IMG/VR virus record: IMGVR_UViG_3300025664_000001
Location: 1-64,000 of that record
Source of the DNA: a virus
Reading direction: 5' to 3' (one strand)
DNA length: 64,000 nt
Made by a program: the position numbers and the translations under genes. Position 1 is the stretch's first letter. Each line of letters opens with the position of its first letter. Shown here one piece after another: positions 52,974 through 61,349 of this stretch. Under the pieces are notes generated by a model. It worked only from the letters and a program-made list of their open reading frames with translations. It had not been told where the DNA came from and did not search any database.

Positions 52974-54304
52974 TGGGAATAACACCTAACGTTCTCGGTA
53001 CGGCAACCGGGGCAAGCACCACTGCCGTTGGGAGCTTCACGGTTCCCGCGGGCGGTGGGCTGCTCGTCGTTTCCATCATCAACAAGACCAGCATAGCCGT
53101 AACTATGGGGATGACGGTTGACGGCGTAGCTATGTCGGCGACCGAGACACCTTCCTCCGACACGAACACCGTCAATATTTTCTACGCGGTGGTTGCGGCG
53201 GGCAGTCGTGTTCTTGCCCTCACGGGCATGTCTAGCTCGTATGAGTGGGTAGCCGGCGTCACCCTGTTGACGGGTTACGACGCGGCGCTAGTTTCTTCTC
53301 CCGTTCATGGGACCAATGATGTTGGCTCAGGTACGGCCAACTCTCTGGACTTGAACATAGCCGCATCGTCGGTTGCTATTTACGCACATCTGCACTTGAA
53401 CACGAACGGCACGACGTGGGGCACGGCCACTGGTGATTTGGAGAGCGGCACATCGGGTAGCTCCGACGGCGCCGTGGCTCATTATGTCAGTACGGGGGCC
53501 GAGTCTCCGCACACTGAAACCACGGCTTTCAGTGGGGCTACGTTCACTCGGCTTACCGGCGCAACGTGGGCACCTGACACGGGCGGCGGTGGCGGTGGCG
53601 GAACGCCCGGCACGCTGGACTACCGTGGCGCATCCGCGGCCCTAGACACTAACGTCGCTGCCACTCACGACTTCGGCAGTTTCGATGTGGCCTCTGATGG
53701 TACGCTGATTGTCGTCTTCGCCGGCACGAACGATAATTTGCGCGCCATGTCCGGCATCACGGCCGGCGGTGTGGCGATGAACGTGCAGTCGAGCGAAACG
53801 ACGAACGGTCTTCAGATCATTCTCGCTACCCTCCCGGTGACGCTGGCCGGTGGCCCTTACGACATTCAGGGAACCTACGCGCTCAGCCCCGGCTCTGGCA
53901 GCTACATGCTGGCCGCCGTCTACCTGATGGCTGATGCCACGGCTGAGACGCCTGACGATTTGTTCGGGCCGACGGCGAGCAGTAGCACGACTCCGAGCGT
54001 CACGGCGAATGCTGTCGATCATAGCTGCGTTGTCATGGCGTGGGCGAGCGAGACGACCCCGGTTCCGACTCCGTCGTTCGATACCGATCTTGACGTTGCC
54101 ACGCCCAATGCTCGCGTGACCATAGGGCACAAGCTCGTCCCTACGGCTGAGACCCCGCACACGGAATCTAATGACAATCATACGGCGGGGAGCCCCATCA
54201 CCGTTGCCCTCGGCGGTGCATGGCATGCTACCGCAGACTTCACCTTTCTCTTCGTCCCCATCCCTGTTAACATCTACGAAGCCTCTGGCTTCTTCATGGA
54301 GTAG
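52973..54304 (+). CDS. Two-domain beta-sandwich fibre protein
   Basis: 443 residues. Two similar domains of about 200 residues (LVVSIINKTSIAVTMGMTVDG ... and LIVVFAGTNDNLRAMSGITAGG ...) are joined by a GGGGGGGT linker near residue 205. Both contain TAESPHTE-type and Thr-Phe strands, so an internal duplication is likely. Probable host-contact or virion surface protein; the last gene before lysis. Confidence 0.65.
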   Translation: MGITPNVLGTATGASTTAVGSFTVPAGGGLLVVSIINKTSIAVTMGMTVDGVAMSATETPSSDTNTVNIFYAVVAAGSRVLALTGMSSSYEWVAGVTLLTGYDAALVSSPVHGTNDVGSGTANSLDLNIAASSVAIYAHLHLNTNGTTWGTATGDLESGTSGSSDGAVAHYVSTGAESPHTETTAFSGATFTRLTGATWAPDTGGGGGGGTPGTLDYRGASAALDTNVAATHDFGSFDVASDGTLIVVFAGTNDNLRAMSGITAGGVAMNVQSSETTNGLQIILATLPVTLAGGPYDIQGTYALSPGSGSYMLAAVYLMADATAETPDDLFGPTASSSTTPSVTANAVDHSCVVMAWASETTPVPTPSFDTDLDVATPNARVTIGHKLVPTAETPHTESNDNHTAGSPITVALGGAWHATADFTFLFVPIPVNIYEASGFFME

Positions 54305-54307
54305 ATC

Positions 54308-55294
54308 ATGGCAAACTTGAACCTTGACCGCCCGAAATTCTATGCCGCCATCAAGGCGCAACTATTCCCGTCGATAAGCGCAACTCAAGTTGCGGGTATC
54401 GAGCGCTGGTTCGCCTACTGGGAAAGCAACCCCTCCCTCACGGACGTGCGCTGGCTGGCCTACGTGCTGGCGACGAACTACTGGGAAACCGGACGCCGGA
54501 TGCAACCCGTCGTTGAGATAGGCAAGGGCCGGGGACGGGCGTACGGCGCTCTCTACGCCCCCATCTCGTCGGGAAACCCGGTCCATGTTAAAGACGGCAT
54601 GATATACTACGGTCGCGGCGACCCGCAATTAACGTGGGAGCTTAATTACGACAAGATGCAAGCCGTGACCGGCTGGCCGCTCGTCAAGCAGCCTGACTCG
54701 ATGCTCAACCCCAAGGTGTCGGCCGAAGTCACGGTCTACGGCATGACCCATGGCTCGTTCACTGGCCGGTCGCTGGGCACCTACTTCAACGATCATGCGG
54801 CCGACCCGCTCAACGCGCGCCGGATCATCAATGGCATGGATCAAGCGGCTCAGATCGCAGCCATCTACGCGCACTTCCTAGACGCGCTGGAGCAGGCTAG
54901 GGCGATCACGGCCATTATCCCCCACGGCGACGGCGTAGGCACGCTGACGGCCACGACGTACGCCCCCAAGCCCCTCCCGGCCCTCCCGACGCCCGCCTAT
55001 CACGATATTCGGGTGTCCGGCAAGGTGGAAGCCAAGCCCGTGGCAGGCACCCCCAAGACGCTCGGGGCCACGGGTGTCGGTTCTCTGGCTATCATCTGGC
55101 AGAGCGGGTACAATAAGTGGGCTATCATGGCGGCTGTCGCGGTGTTCGCGGTTGCCCTGATCATTCACTTCGCCAAGGCCAAGCCTGTCGTCTACGTCAA
55201 GGGTCCGGTCACTGTGATCGAACCCCTGCCCGTCGTGACCCCGGCTCCGGCTCCCGACCCCGCTGCGCAACCCGTAGCTCAACCGAAGGCATAG
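54308..55294 (+). CDS. Endolysin, GH19-like, with C-terminal transmembrane segment
   Basis: 328 residues. Catalytic Glu in NYWETGRRM (about 57-65) and YYGRGDPQLTWELNY (about 100-114) are GH19 chitinase/lysozyme signatures; it would cut the glycan chains of peptidoglycan. After a Pro-rich linker (PLPALPTPAYHD) comes a transmembrane helix at about 270-292 (WAIMAAVAVFAVALIIHFA) and a Pro/Ala tail. A membrane anchor at the C-terminus is unusual and may hold the enzyme until holin action. Confidence 0.85.
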   Translation: MANLNLDRPKFYAAIKAQLFPSISATQVAGIERWFAYWESNPSLTDVRWLAYVLATNYWETGRRMQPVVEIGKGRGRAYGALYAPISSGNPVHVKDGMIYYGRGDPQLTWELNYDKMQAVTGWPLVKQPDSMLNPKVSAEVTVYGMTHGSFTGRSLGTYFNDHAADPLNARRIINGMDQAAQIAAIYAHFLDALEQARAITAIIPHGDGVGTLTATTYAPKPLPALPTPAYHDIRVSGKVEAKPVAGTPKTLGATGVGSLAIIWQSGYNKWAIMAAVAVFAVALIIHFAKAKPVVYVKGPVTVIEPLPVVTPAPAPDPAAQPVAQPKA

Positions 55295-55298
55295 ACCC

Positions 55299-55655
55299 AT
55301 GTCGTTCAAAGACCGGCTCGCCGCCGCCCGCGTCACCATCGGTTCGATGTGGGGCGCGTCGAGCACGCATATCCTCGCCGGACTGGGCTCGATCCAGTCC
55401 TTGCTTTTCGTGACCCAGCCCGACTTGTTCGGCAACAAGGCCATCCCCATCGCTCTGTTTGCCGTGACCATGACGGCCACGGTCCTGCGTATCACGTGCC
55501 CGCCTGCCCCGAGCATCCCCATCGATCAGGCCGACCGCGTGGTTCGGCATGACGACGACAATGCCGTCACCATCGTCAAGGCCACTCCGATTGACCCGAG
55601 CATCTGCAACAAGGTGCCGGGCCAGACGGTAGCCGACGCCAAGGCGGCGGTGTAG
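55299..55655 (+). CDS. Holin-like membrane protein
   Basis: 118 residues, two transmembrane segments (THILAGLGSIQSLLFV and AIPIALFAVTMTATVLRIT) with a short loop, then a soluble C-terminus (ADRVVRHDDDNAVTIVKATPIDPS). Placed after the endolysin, so probably the holin or its antagonist. Confidence 0.7.
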   Translation: MSFKDRLAAARVTIGSMWGASSTHILAGLGSIQSLLFVTQPDLFGNKAIPIALFAVTMTATVLRITCPPAPSIPIDQADRVVRHDDDNAVTIVKATPIDPSICNKVPGQTVADAKAAV

Positions 55656-55657
55656 CC

Positions 55658-56062
55658 ATGTTCGCCCTCTTACTCGGCTTCGTTACCAACCTCTTGGGCG
55701 GTAGCTTCACGTCAAGCGTGCTCGGCTACCTCGAAAAGAAGTCGGACAACGCCACCGAAGTCCTGCGTATCAGGGCGCTGAATGAGCAAGTGCTCTCTCA
55801 GACCGCGTCCACCGTCGTCGTGGCCGGCATGGCGCACCGCATGTTCTGGGTAGCGTGGTCGATGGCCGCCATCCCGATGGCCGCATGGTTCGGCTATGGC
55901 ATGCTCGATACGCTGCTCAACGGAGCCCTGCCGGCGGAAGCTTCGATTCCCGATGGCCTGCTCCCTTACGCGACCGTCGTATGGTCGAACATCTTCTATG
56001 CTGGCGCCGCTGGAGCCGTCGCCGGTTCCTTCGCGTCGGTGCTGGCGGCTCGTAAGGGGTAG
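55658..56062 (+). CDS. Holin-like protein, three transmembrane segments
   Basis: 134 residues. Segments near residues 1-17, 60-82 (MFWVAWSMAAIPMAAWFGYGM) and 108-131 (VVWSNIFYAGAAGAVAGSFASVLA), with a charged loop EKKSDNATEVLRIRALNEQ. Common in alphaproteobacterial phage lysis modules as a holin-class protein. Confidence 0.7.
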   Translation: MFALLLGFVTNLLGGSFTSSVLGYLEKKSDNATEVLRIRALNEQVLSQTASTVVVAGMAHRMFWVAWSMAAIPMAAWFGYGMLDTLLNGALPAEASIPDGLLPYATVVWSNIFYAGAAGAVAGSFASVLAARKG

Positions 56063-56066
56063 AGCG

Positions 56067-56546
56067 ATGAAGCGGGCCATGGTCTCCAATCTGGCGGCGG
56101 ACAGGGTCGAGCTTGCCCGGCGCGCGGCGGCGAACAAGCTCAAGATCGCGTCGAACAAGGCGATCATCCGCCTCGACAACGCTGCGACGGTTGCTGCGCA
56201 CACGCTCAACACGTCTGCCGTGGAAGCGTCCGCGAAGCTAAACGAGTCAGCCGTAGCCGCGGCCAGTAAGCTCAGCGCTTCCGCCGACGAGGCGAGCGCC
56301 AAGCTAGTGACGGCGGCCGACAAGGCGGTGGACAAGATCGACAACATGCTGCTCAAAATCGGCATCGATGTTGACGACCCCAAGGCGACCGTGTCCTTGA
56401 AACAGGATATCGTCTACGCCCACAACATGCGGTTGACGAGCGAACTCGTCCGCGGGCAGGGTCTCAAGGCCGCGGTGTGGACCCTCATTCCCGCCTTGCT
56501 GGCGTTCCTCGGATACACCTTTCGAGATTTCTGGTTTCACCACTAG
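56067..56546 (+). CDS. Membrane-anchored coiled-coil protein in the lysis module
   Basis: 159 residues. Long Ala-rich helix with repeating units (NESAVAAASKLSASADEASAKL) then one C-terminal transmembrane segment (WTLIPALLAFLGYTFRDFWF). Could be a spanin-like or lysis-timing component; no outer-membrane lipobox partner was found. Confidence 0.55.
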   Translation: MKRAMVSNLAADRVELARRAAANKLKIASNKAIIRLDNAATVAAHTLNTSAVEASAKLNESAVAAASKLSASADEASAKLVTAADKAVDKIDNMLLKIGIDVDDPKATVSLKQDIVYAHNMRLTSELVRGQGLKAAVWTLIPALLAFLGYTFRDFWFHH

Positions 56547-56560
56547 ACAAGGGGTCCCAT

Positions 56561-57019
56561 ATGGACTACGAACACGAGCAGACTGATGGGCGAACCCTCG
56601 AAGAGAAGGCGCTCGTAGCTCTCGGACGCATCGAAAAGGCGTTCGAGCATATCGTCCGTTCCCTTGAACGGCTCGAATCTTCACTGGCCAAACTGGAGAA
56701 TGCCATGAACCTTGACTTCACGAACGTAAACGCCGGGATTGCCGGCGTGCAAGCCGCTTTCCAGAAGCAGTCGGCAGACATTGCCGCTGCTCTCGTCATC
56801 CTCGCGGGTGTCACCGTCGTTGACGGCGATCAAGCGAAGCTCGACGCGGTTGCCACGACCCTTGGCAACATCAAGACCGCTGCCGATACGTCGGACGCGG
56901 CTCTGGAAGCAGTGCTCAATCCCCCGGCCGCCGCGGTTCCTGCCGCTGCCGCCACCACTGATGCGGCCCCGGCCGCTGCGACTGACACCGCTCCGGCCGC
57001 TGCCGCCGCTGCTCAGTAG
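56561..57019 (+). CDS. Coiled-coil protein with Ala/Pro-rich tail
   Basis: 152 residues. Charged coiled coil (EEKALVALGRIEKAFEHIVRSLERLESSLAKLENAM), a short structured part, then low-complexity Ala/Pro/Thr. Last gene of the late operon. GGGGTCCC precedes ATG 56561. Function unknown; similar tails occur on the 22646-23246 neighbours. Confidence 0.6.
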   Translation: MDYEHEQTDGRTLEEKALVALGRIEKAFEHIVRSLERLESSLAKLENAMNLDFTNVNAGIAGVQAAFQKQSADIAAALVILAGVTVVDGDQAKLDAVATTLGNIKTAADTSDAALEAVLNPPAAAVPAAAATTDAAPAAATDTAPAAAAAAQ

Positions 57020-57044
57020 CTCTTGTCGTTCTGGAAGTATGCCG

Positions 57045-57076
57045 AAGCCCCGGGGTTTGCGCCCCGGGGCTTTTTT
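57045..57076 (+). terminator. Rho-independent terminator of the late operon
   Basis: AAGCCCCGGGG-TTTGCG-CCCCGGGGCTT followed by six T (57071-57076). Strongest terminator in the window; it ends the rightward structural transcript before the convergent leftward block. Confidence 0.92.
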
Positions 57077-57100
57077 GCTGACTCCTTCTTGTTGTTGACT

Positions 57101-57400
57101 TTAGCAGTAGTGCGGGCGTTCCTCGGGGAACACGTCCGGGGGCTCGCCCTCGTTGACAATGGCGCGGTAGACGCCGTCGCTCAGGACGCTCCAGATCGGC
57201 TTACGGCCATCGTTGACGGTCCTGTCCAGCACTTCGTTCAAAGCGTATGCGGACTCGATGGCGGCATCTTCGCTGGCGAACCGCTGCACTGGGTGCCCGT
57301 CGAGCACTTCCAGATTACCAGCCTCGTACCACCAGCCGCCTTCTTCTGGGCCGCCGTAGCGCTGGCCAACTAAGTACGTCGCGACTGAGAAAAGTTTCAT
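57101..57400 (-). CDS. Hypothetical protein
   Basis: 99 residues (MKLFSVATYLVGQRYGG...), Trp/Glu-rich beta structure. GAAGG precedes ATG 57400. Last gene of the right-hand leftward operon, ending 25 bases before the late terminator. No family recognised. Confidence 0.6.
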   Translation of the reverse strand: MKLFSVATYLVGQRYGGPEEGGWWYEAGNLEVLDGHPVQRFASEDAAIESAYALNEVLDRTVNDGRKPIWSVLSDGVYRAIVNEGEPPDVFPEERPHYC

Positions 57401-57969
57401 TTGATTGCTACCTTCACTTTGCGGCTCGGCCATTGGGGGAAATACTTTCCGAGCTTGCTGACGTTGGAGATTTGCATGGTCTTCCAGACTTGCGTCTCAC
57501 CCGAGGGGAGCGTGACGGTCAGGAAGGACCATCCCCAAATGTGATTGCCCGAGAGAGTGGCGGACGTGGCCGGGCCGATCTTGTTGACCAGCTTGGCGAT
57601 GAACATATCGTATTGGGCGACGGCGGCCTCACGATAATTCTTGATCATCCGGGCGACCGCCTCGGGGGCCACGTCGGCGAGGCAAGGTCCGTCGAAGGGG
57701 TTGTAGGTGGACTTGCGCCACTTCGCGAGCGACGAGAACAGCCGGTACTTGGCGAGCATCCGGTGATAATTCTCCCTCGAACCGTAGTTCGTTCCGGGAG
57801 GGTAGGGAGCGACGGCGTTAATGTCGTTGCCGGCCTCGGCGAGAGCCTTGCGAACGTACTCGACCGTGGCGTTGGCCTTGTCTTCGGCGCTCTTGATCGC
57901 GTCGGCCCGAAGGGGCTCGACGGCGAGGGCTACCGGGTGACTGAGATATTTGTCCATTGGGGTTTTCAT
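57397..57969 (-). CDS. Hypothetical phage protein
   Basis: 190 residues, helical first half, then GNHIWGWSFLTVTLPSGETQVWKTM. No family recognised. GGAAG lies before ATG 57969; a second ATG at 57957 is also possible. Confidence 0.6.
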   Translation of the reverse strand: MKTPMDKYLSHPVALAVEPLRADAIKSAEDKANATVEYVRKALAEAGNDINAVAPYPPGTNYGSRENYHRMLAKYRLFSSLAKWRKSTYNPFDGPCLADVAPEAVARMIKNYREAAVAQYDMFIAKLVNKIGPATSATLSGNHIWGWSFLTVTLPSGETQVWKTMQISNVSKLGKYFPQWPSRKVKVAIK

Positions 57970-58048
57970 GGTGTGCTTCCGAAAGGGTCTGAGGGAGGGC
58001 CACCTGATTGGCCGCGCTTTGTTTCCCTCACTACTGAGATAGCACTAC

Positions 58049-58098
58049 GGGGCCTCGTTTCCAAGGCCCCGTTTACACGTTCTCTGCTATTGGTTAAC
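58049..58098 (-). promoter_or_regulatory. Bipartite GTTAACC-N13-GTGTAAACG element (copy 2) with adjoining hairpin
   Basis: GTTAACC (58098-58092), 13 bases, GTGTAAACG (58078-58070), as at 8959-8987. Immediately after it on the minus strand is GGGGCCT (58070-58064 side) pairing with AGGCCCC (58055-58049), a seven-bp stem with an eight-base loop. The gap 57970-58104 also holds TCCCTCACTACTGAGA at 58024, close to a sequence upstream of the 58885-59166 gene. Confidence 0.5.
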
Positions 58099-58104
58099 GA
58101 AAAC

Positions 58105-58533
58105 CTACCCGGTCTGCCGGCGAATTTCGGCGATCTTCGCCTCGATCTGCCCGAGAGTGGTGGCCTGCTTCGCCGTTAGGACGGGATAGGTGGCGGCAAG
58201 AAGACTCTTCAGGAATTCCTTTTCCCACGCACTCAGGTCGCCCGGGTGATTTAGCAGCGCATGGATGCGGTCGTTCTTTGAGAGTTTGCGCTTGGATGAC
58301 GCGCGGCCGGACGCGCTGAAGAACGGACTGACGGGCGGAACGTGCGTGCGGAAGATTTCCCGGACGATGATGCGCGGCTCTTGGACCGTGAGCATGGCCG
58401 CCAGAGCGTGCCAGTCTTTCTTGTGGGCGGCGAGATGGCGCCGGATGGCCGCGACCGCCGCAAGCACTTCACCGTCCTGATCGGAGCCGAGCAGGGGGAT
58501 CAGTAGCTTGAGGCGTTCGACGAAGTCGGCCAT
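58105..58533 (-). CDS. Hypothetical protein
   Basis: 142 residues: FVERLKLLIPLLGSDQDGEVLAAVAAIRRHLA at the start and a helical hairpin near the end (LTAKQATTLGQIEAKIAEIRRQ). I recall similar proteins in alphaproteobacterial phages; function unknown. Confidence 0.65.
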   Translation of the reverse strand: MADFVERLKLLIPLLGSDQDGEVLAAVAAIRRHLAAHKKDWHALAAMLTVQEPRIIVREIFRTHVPPVSPFFSASGRASSKRKLSKNDRIHALLNHPGDLSAWEKEFLKSLLAATYPVLTAKQATTLGQIEAKIAEIRRQTG

Positions 58534-58537
58534 GGGT

Positions 58538-58897
58538 CTACAGGATAATTACTTCCAGCCCTAACGCGATGGCTGTCGCCCGTTCGGCGGTAGCTCCCTT
58601 GCTGCTCTCCCAGCCGGGAAGCAAGGCAACGGCGTCGGCCTCTCGGCAGATAAACACTAGGTCAGCTTCCAACGCCTCGCGCAGATTAAAGCCGTGCTCT
58701 TTGGCAGCTACGGACTCGTCGCCCGTCGCGTTGCCTTTGGAGATATCGGTGCCATGGCGTTCGTTGTCTTTTTCGGCCGGGCTAAAGACCGTGTGGCCTA
58801 GAGCCCGTAGCTTGGCGGCAGCGTAATGGAACGCCGGGAAGTTGAACTCCGCAATGCCGCGCATCGGTCCTGCTAGATAGATTTTCACGGCTTCCAT
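58538..58897 (-). CDS. DUF4406-type nucleoside deoxyribosyltransferase-like protein
   Basis: 119 residues. Starts VKIYLAGPMRG, then FNFPAFHYAAAKLRALGHTVFSPAE and CREADAVALLPGWESSKGATAE, the Rossmann-like pattern of the nucleoside 2-deoxyribosyltransferase superfamily. Likely nucleotide salvage or modification, linking it to the HD and MazG genes. Confidence 0.75.
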   Translation of the reverse strand: MEAVKIYLAGPMRGIAEFNFPAFHYAAAKLRALGHTVFSPAEKDNERHGTDISKGNATGDESVAAKEHGFNLREALEADLVFICREADAVALLPGWESSKGATAERATAIALGLEVIIL

Positions 58898-59166
58898 ACC
58901 TCCTGCTTGCCCTTGCCATCGGGTGCCCAGACGATGCTGGCGATGGTACGCTGCACGCCGCTGATCGGGTCAATCAGCTTGTACTGGGTCTCGTCGGCCA
59001 GCACGTCGATGGTGGCGGGCTCAAGGCCGATCATGCAGACAACGCGGCCCGACACGCCATCGAACACGAAGCTGAAGGCGCGGACGCCTTCGATGGTCTT
59101 CCCAGTCTTCTCGTCGATAAGCAAGAGAGGCTTGCCGACTCCTTCATGCGAAATTCTCGTGGGCAT
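58885..59166 (-). CDS. Hypothetical protein
   Basis: 93 residues, beta-rich, with IGLEPATIDVLADETQYKLIDP. CCGGAGAGAAACC precedes ATG 59166. TCCCTCACCCCTGAGA lies 44 bases upstream, a relative of the sequence before 57969. No family recognised. Confidence 0.6.
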   Translation of the reverse strand: MPTRISHEGVGKPLLLIDEKTGKTIEGVRAFSFVFDGVSGRVVCMIGLEPATIDVLADETQYKLIDPISGVQRTIASIVWAPDGKGKQEVWKP

Positions 59167-59260
59167 GGTTTCTCTCCGGTTGGAGTCGCGCGTCCCGGCG
59201 GTCGCCGTGTCCCTCACCCCTGAGAGACTAGCGATTGTTCCCCCGAGACGCGCAACCAGT

Positions 59261-59587
59261 TTAGGCGAACTTCGGACGGGCCATGCCCGGCTTGAAGCCC
59301 GCGAGGGCACGAACAGCGGCTCCCTTGTAGCGGGAGAAATCGATCTTCCAGTGTCCGAACTTGATGGCGATGCGCTGCACGATGACTCGCGTTCCCTCGA
59401 CGAGCCCCGGGTTCCGCATGAACATCAAGCGAGAGACGATGGCAGTGTGAATCCATTCAGCGTACGGCTCGACAAGCTGCACGACCATGTAGCGCACGTT
59501 GCGCGGCGAGGCTCCCCCTTCATTCTTCTTCTTGAGCTTCGCCAGTAGGCCCTTGGCCAGCTTGTTCAACCAATTATCTTTTGCCAT
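59261..59587 (-). CDS. Small basic hypothetical protein
   Basis: 108 residues with a Lys-rich start (MAKDNWLNKLAKGLLAKLKKKNEGG), which could be an amphipathic membrane-binding or nucleic-acid-binding helix. Thirteen bases downstream of the helicase stop. Function unknown. Confidence 0.6.
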   Translation of the reverse strand: MAKDNWLNKLAKGLLAKLKKKNEGGASPRNVRYMVVQLVEPYAEWIHTAIVSRLMFMRNPGLVEGTRVIVQRIAIKFGHWKIDFSRYKGAAVRALAGFKPGMARPKFA

Positions 59588-59599
59588 GGGCGTGACTCC

Positions 59600-61147
59600 C
59601 TATATCCACTTGCTCAGCGGAGTGCCAAGCACTGCGTGGGACAGAACCTTCTTCTCCCGTAGCACGTCCATGATGCGCTCGTCAATGGTGCCCGGGGCAT
59701 AGAAATCGATGTAGCGGACGACCTTCTTTTGCCCGATGCGGCGCGTGCGGAACTCGGACTGAATCCGGTGCTCCAGATTGAAGGTGTTCGAATAGTAGAT
59801 GTTCAAATCTCCGGCCGTCAGCGTGTGGCTGTAGGCCATGGCCGACGAGGCAACGATGAAGCGCAGAAGCTCCGCCTCTTGGAAGTCGCGGATAACCCGG
59901 CGCCGCTCTTCCTGATCGGTGCTTCCGTAGTAGCGGGCCACGACCCCGGGTCCAAAAATCTTGGTCAGATGATCGAAGGCGTCTTCGCCCGTCTGCCGGT
60001 AGGCCGCCCAGACGATTGCCTTGTCCGGATGATCCTCTAGGATTTCTCCGAGGGTCGAGAGACGGTTGTTCGGAATCGACTTGTAGGAGTCCGGGCCGAG
60101 CTTCAACTGGCCGCACGTGATCTGATGCAGCCGCTCGAACTGAGAGAGCACGTTGTGCGCTTCGATGATCAGCGCCTCTTCCCCGGGCTCGCCGACGTAC
60201 GCACCCTTCCCTAACGCCCCCTGCAACGTCACCATGGCAGTGTCACGCATCTCGTCGTAGAGCTTCCGCTGCTCTTTCGTGAGGGGGATGGCGCGCTTGT
60301 CGTAGAGCTTCCCGGGCAGATCGACACACTCGTCGAGCGTGATGATGCTGGAGAATTTCTTCAAGCGCTCTTGAAGCTCGTCGAGCCGCTGGTAGCCAAC
60401 GACCTTGTCGAACGACGGTCGGTTCGGCCCCATGTACTGCTTCTTCAGGACGCCATAGTAGTTGCGGAAGGCGTAGTAGTTGTCGAACCCGAGCACGGGC
60501 TCTTTCGTCAGCATGAGCGTCTGACCCCACACGTCGAGCGGCCCCTTCGGGTTCGGGAGCCCAGCCATGATGCGGCGGTAGGGAGTCAGATCACGCAGCG
60601 TGATCATGCGCTTGGCGCGCTGGTTCTTCTTGCTGGCCTTGCCGCGCGTGCTCAGCGTTGTCAGGTTCTTGAGCCACGTCGCCTCGTCGCCGACCCAGAA
60701 GACTCGGGTGTCGAAGCGCTCGTAGAATTCATGGACGCTATCCCAGCACGTGTCGCCGTCCACCGCCTCGACGTTGACGACGAGGATGCGCAGGGTGTGC
60801 TTCTCGCGTATGTTGAGGAACTTATCCCAGCGGGCTTGCGCGCCCTTCTGCTTGAACGTGTCGCTGTCAAACGTGAAGACTTCACGCGCAACCTCGTCGG
60901 GCAGATGGTCGGGGATAAGGTGCTCGGGCCAGTTGTCGTACTCGCCCTTCTTGGCAAATACGATGGCGGCATCGATCATGTCGTCAAGGAAAAGATGCGC
61001 CCACGTCCAAAGGATGACCGCGGACTTGCCGGTGCCCATCTCCATGAACATCGCCCAGTACGGCAGATCGCACGTCTGGTTGTAGATGCGCAACTGATGC
61101 GCATACGGCGGAAGTCCGTTCGGGTTCTTGAAAATGAAACTTGACAA
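59600..61147 (-). CDS. SNF2-family helicase
   Basis: About 515 residues. Walker A MGTGKS (37-42), Walker B in WVGDEAT (near 152-158), and RTRRIGQKKVVRYIDF (near 468) carrying the SNF2 motif VI Arg. A phage SNF2-type ATPase probably helps unwind or remodel DNA during replication or recombination. TTG 61147 is chosen because GGAG lies seven bases before it and protein homology begins there; the frame is open to 61468. Confidence 0.85.
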   Translation of the reverse strand: MSSFIFKNPNGLPPYAHQLRIYNQTCDLPYWAMFMEMGTGKSAVILWTWAHLFLDDMIDAAIVFAKKGEYDNWPEHLIPDHLPDEVAREVFTFDSDTFKQKGAQARWDKFLNIREKHTLRILVVNVEAVDGDTCWDSVHEFYERFDTRVFWVGDEATWLKNLTTLSTRGKASKKNQRAKRMITLRDLTPYRRIMAGLPNPKGPLDVWGQTLMLTKEPVLGFDNYYAFRNYYGVLKKQYMGPNRPSFDKVVGYQRLDELQERLKKFSSIITLDECVDLPGKLYDKRAIPLTKEQRKLYDEMRDTAMVTLQGALGKGAYVGEPGEEALIIEAHNVLSQFERLHQITCGQLKLGPDSYKSIPNNRLSTLGEILEDHPDKAIVWAAYRQTGEDAFDHLTKIFGPGVVARYYGSTDQEERRRVIRDFQEAELLRFIVASSAMAYSHTLTAGDLNIYYSNTFNLEHRIQSEFRTRRIGQKKVVRYIDFYAPGTIDERIMDVLREKKVLSHAVLGTPLSKWI

Positions 61148-61165
61148 TGGGGTCTCCGAAAGAAT

Positions 61166-61206
61166 CCCCCGAGCACGCCCGCGTCGCGGGTATACATGCT
61201 CGGGGG
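61166..61206 (-). terminator. Large hairpin between SSB and helicase genes
   Basis: CCCCCGAGCA (61166-61175) pairs perfectly with TGCTCGGGGG (61197-61206); an inner CCCG/CGGG stem adds to it. On the leftward transcript it is followed by ATTCTTTC. It would act as an attenuator between the SSB gene and the helicase gene. Confidence 0.5.
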
Positions 61207-61349
61207 CCGGGTACTGCCCAGCCGCGGCGAAGGCAGTCCCTCGGTCTCGCGGCTCAGACTCACCCCCAGTTGTCGAGGCCGAACGGGGAGTCCAATTTCG
61301 CCAACGCCGCTTAGACCGGCGGACTACTAACCGCGAGGCTTCCGTTTTC

